DNA from: an uncultured Lachnospiraceae bacterium | GTDB taxonomy: Bacteria > Bacillota > Clostridia > Lachnospirales > Lachnospiraceae | Direction of reading: 5' to 3' | NCBI GenBank assembly: GCA_902786515.1 | Contig: CADADA010000015.1 | Coordinates: 1 to 64,000 of the forward strand | DNA length: 64,000 bases | Shown: in pieces, positions 62,209 through 64,000 of the stretch | How the letters are laid out: the number at the start of each line of letters is the position of its first letter | Position numbering within the stretch: position 1 is the stretch's first letter | Program-made: the position numbers and the translations under genes | The notes under the pieces: model-generated | Databases searched by the model: none | Told to the model about the DNA's origin: nothing | What the model saw: the letters and a program-made list of their open reading frames with translations, nothing else

Positions 62209-63957
62209 GTGACGGAAAAATTGACAGACAGAAGAAGTGTGATAGAGATTTTCGATGAAGTTGCAGAAAACTATAGAGATAAAACTGCGATTGTATTTAA
62301 TCAGGAAAGTCTTACGTATGGAGGTTTGAAAAAGAAAAGCGAGGAAGTTGCGTTGTTTCTTGCAGATCATGGTGTGGCAGATGAGGAGATAGTTTCGTTT
62401 GTTGCTGACAGAACCATTGATTCAATCGTGAACATGTTTGGAATATTAAGAGCGGGGGCGGCCTACCTTCCTATAGACAGACAATTACCGGCAGAAAGAA
62501 TTAAATATATGATGTCTATCTCAAAATCAAAAATGATTTTATGTAATAACGCAGAAGATGGAGAGATATTCGGGCATATGGACGGCGTTAAATTAATAAT
62601 TCCGGAACATGGCCGTGAAAATACCGGTGGATTAAAGGTGAGAAGGAAAGGTAACGAAAGACTTGCTTATGTCATGTTTACGTCAGGCTCGGAGGGAACG
62701 CCTAAGGGGGTCATGATAGAGGATAGAGGAATAGTGAGACTGGTAAAAGATACAAAATACTTTCCTTTTAGTGATGAACTTGTGTTTTTACAGAGTGGAA
62801 CTTTGTGCTTTGATGCCTCTACGTTTGATGTGTTCGGAGCACTTTTAAATGGTGCCGTGCTACATATATCGGATAAAGACACATTACTTGACAGTGAACT
62901 GCTGGGCTGTAAGATAAGACAATCAGGTATTAATTCCATGTTTTTGACGACACCTCTTTTTCATCAGCTTGCAGGAACAGATATTGATATATTTGAACCA
63001 CTAAACAATCTTATCGTTGGAGGAGATGTTCTGTTTACGGAAGATGCAGTCAGGATAAAAAAACATTTTCCGAATATTAGACTATTCAACGGATACGGAC
63101 CTACGGAAAACACAACATTTTCTACAGTGTATGAAGTGAAGGGGGATGAGACGGATGATATTCCTATAGGAAAATGTATTGATTATTCTACTGTCTATGT
63201 TCTTAACGAGGATATGAAGCAGGTGGCTGAGGGCGAAAAAGGAGAGCTGTATGTAGGTGGAGAAGGAGTTGCAAGAGGATATATAGGTGATGATCAAAGA
63301 ACGGCGGAGCGTTTTATAAGAGATATAAAAGGCCATGGCGTTATGTACAGAACGGGGGACATGGTTATGAAAGTTCCGGATGGAAATCTTATGTTTTTGG
63401 GCAGATGTGATTCCCAGATAAAATACAGGGGATTTCGAATAGAGCTTGCCGGCATACAAAAGAATATAATGAGTGATTCAGGAGTAAAAGACTGTTTTGT
63501 GATGTGTGAAAAGATTCACACAGATAAACAGCTGATAGCATTTGTTGAATTGGAAAACTCATATTCTGAAAATGCTGATAAATACATAACCGGACTTAGA
63601 AAAGCTTTGGGGGAAAAACTTCCGGGATACATGATTCCGGAAAAAATAATAAGTATAAAAAAACTTCCTCTTAACCTGAATGGTAAAGTGGATAAATCCG
63701 AGCTGATAAGTATTCTTCGTGATAAATCCGGTAAAGTGACAAACGATACAGGCACGGATTTTTGGAATATATTAGAAAAGAATCTGGAGGGACAGGTAAA
63801 AGATTCGGATATTCTATATGAGGTGGGACTTAATTCGATATCAGCTATCCATATCCTGTCAGAATTAAAGCAGGCGGGATACCATGTTTCCATGAGAAAG
63901 ATGCTGTCTGTAAAAACAGTAAAAGAATTAAGGGAGCTGGTGTGCGAAAATGAGTAA
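62209..63957 (+). CDS. Stand-alone NRPS-like A-PCP didomain protein
   Basis: 582 residues, GTG start at 62209. An adenylation domain (about 1-500) carries the core motifs: A3 FTSGSEGTPKG, A5 GYGPTEN, A7 YRTGD, A8 GRCDSQIKYRGFRIEL and A10 NLNGKVDK. A peptidyl carrier domain follows (about 505-582), with the phosphopantetheine Ser543 in EVGLNSISAI. No condensation, reductase or thioesterase domain is in the chain. By hand alignment to GrsA, the ten-residue specificity code is D-A-F-F-I-G-G-T-F-K, close to the published valine code DAFWIGGTFK, so Val or Ile is the likely substrate. Same operon as the ECF genes. Confidence 0.9.
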   Translation: MTEKLTDRRSVIEIFDEVAENYRDKTAIVFNQESLTYGGLKKKSEEVALFLADHGVADEEIVSFVADRTIDSIVNMFGILRAGAAYLPIDRQLPAERIKYMMSISKSKMILCNNAEDGEIFGHMDGVKLIIPEHGRENTGGLKVRRKGNERLAYVMFTSGSEGTPKGVMIEDRGIVRLVKDTKYFPFSDELVFLQSGTLCFDASTFDVFGALLNGAVLHISDKDTLLDSELLGCKIRQSGINSMFLTTPLFHQLAGTDIDIFEPLNNLIVGGDVLFTEDAVRIKKHFPNIRLFNGYGPTENTTFSTVYEVKGDETDDIPIGKCIDYSTVYVLNEDMKQVAEGEKGELYVGGEGVARGYIGDDQRTAERFIRDIKGHGVMYRTGDMVMKVPDGNLMFLGRCDSQIKYRGFRIELAGIQKNIMSDSGVKDCFVMCEKIHTDKQLIAFVELENSYSENADKYITGLRKALGEKLPGYMIPEKIISIKKLPLNLNGKVDKSELISILRDKSGKVTNDTGTDFWNILEKNLEGQVKDSDILYEVGLNSISAIHILSELKQAGYHVSMRKMLSVKTVKELRELVCENE

Positions 63958-64000
63958 ATTTTATGATGAAATTGATTATGAAGGTAAGAATAAAGCTCTG
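63950..64000 (+). CDS. Start of the next operon gene (truncated by window end)
   Basis: ATG at 63950 overlaps the A-PCP stop codon (taa at 63955-63957) by eight bases, indicating coupled translation. Only 17 residues are visible (MSKFYDEIDYEGKNKAL), acidic, not recognised. It belongs to the ECF/NRPS operon. Confidence 0.6.
   Translation, partial: MSKFYDEIDYEGKNKAL

Overview
The window looks like the chromosome of an anaerobic, endospore-forming Firmicute, most probably a member of the Lachnospiraceae (class Clostridia). The DNA is AT-rich, with strong GGAGG ribosome binding sites and TTGACA-17-TATAAT promoters. Sporulation and germination genes are present: spoIIR, a gerA homologue, a GerB-GerC fusion, CotS-like and SipL-like proteins, and a YtvI-like protein. 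There is also an anaerobe-type reverse rubrerythrin, a eukaryote-type isoleucyl-tRNA synthetase behind a T-box, a c-di-GMP riboswitch, and a large surface alpha-amylase with Ig-like domains and a Thr/Glu-rich linker. No phage, plasmid or CRISPR region and no rRNA or tRNA gene is seen. The accessory DNA is a group II intron end, two families of non-coding repeats and a young gene duplication.

Layout. 1-1,700: end of a group II intron abutting the stop codon of an rlmI-like rRNA methyltransferase, then a non-coding repeat (family A). 1,700-12,450: glycosyltransferase, AI-2E/YtvI-type protein and diguanylate cyclase, then proS, cca, CotS-like, PEGA lipoprotein, phosphohexomutase and PH-domain protein. 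12,480-20,450: lipoproteins, SipL-like spore protein, trpF, a MacAB-like ABC efflux set and lactate dehydrogenase. 20,490-31,900: hairpin element B1, rubrerythrin, trpB2, secreted Ig-like protein, MscL with a zinc ribbon, LCP protein, KtrAB potassium uptake, split IMP-synthesis genes, AEC transporter and small conserved proteins. 31,970-40,280: secreted subtilisin-like protease, a 0.9 kb non-coding stretch with family A, a MITE-like family B element and a c-di-GMP-I riboswitch, then a secreted papain-like enzyme and tandem lipoproteins, the second frameshifted. 40,500-48,050: ispE, GntR regulator, ger genes, spoIIR, murI. 48,500-58,560: alpha-amylase, T-box/ileS, glycogen phosphorylase. 58,600-64,000: a cysteine-rich Crp/Fnr regulator divergent from an ECF transporter operon that continues into a non-ribosomal peptide synthetase-like A-PCP protein and runs off the window.

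Genes that appear to work together are the ger pair; KtrB with KtrA; the AICAR formyltransferase with the separate IMP cyclohydrolase; and the ABC ATPase, adaptor and permease. A diguanylate cyclase and a c-di-GMP riboswitch are both present. The most intriguing unit is the last one. A Crp/Fnr-type regulator with an unusual Cys cluster is divergent from ECF S, T and A components and a free-standing A-PCP didomain, and an FNR-spaced inverted repeat sits at about -41.5 of the operon promoter. This suggests a regulated system that activates a small branched amino acid and moves an unknown ligand.
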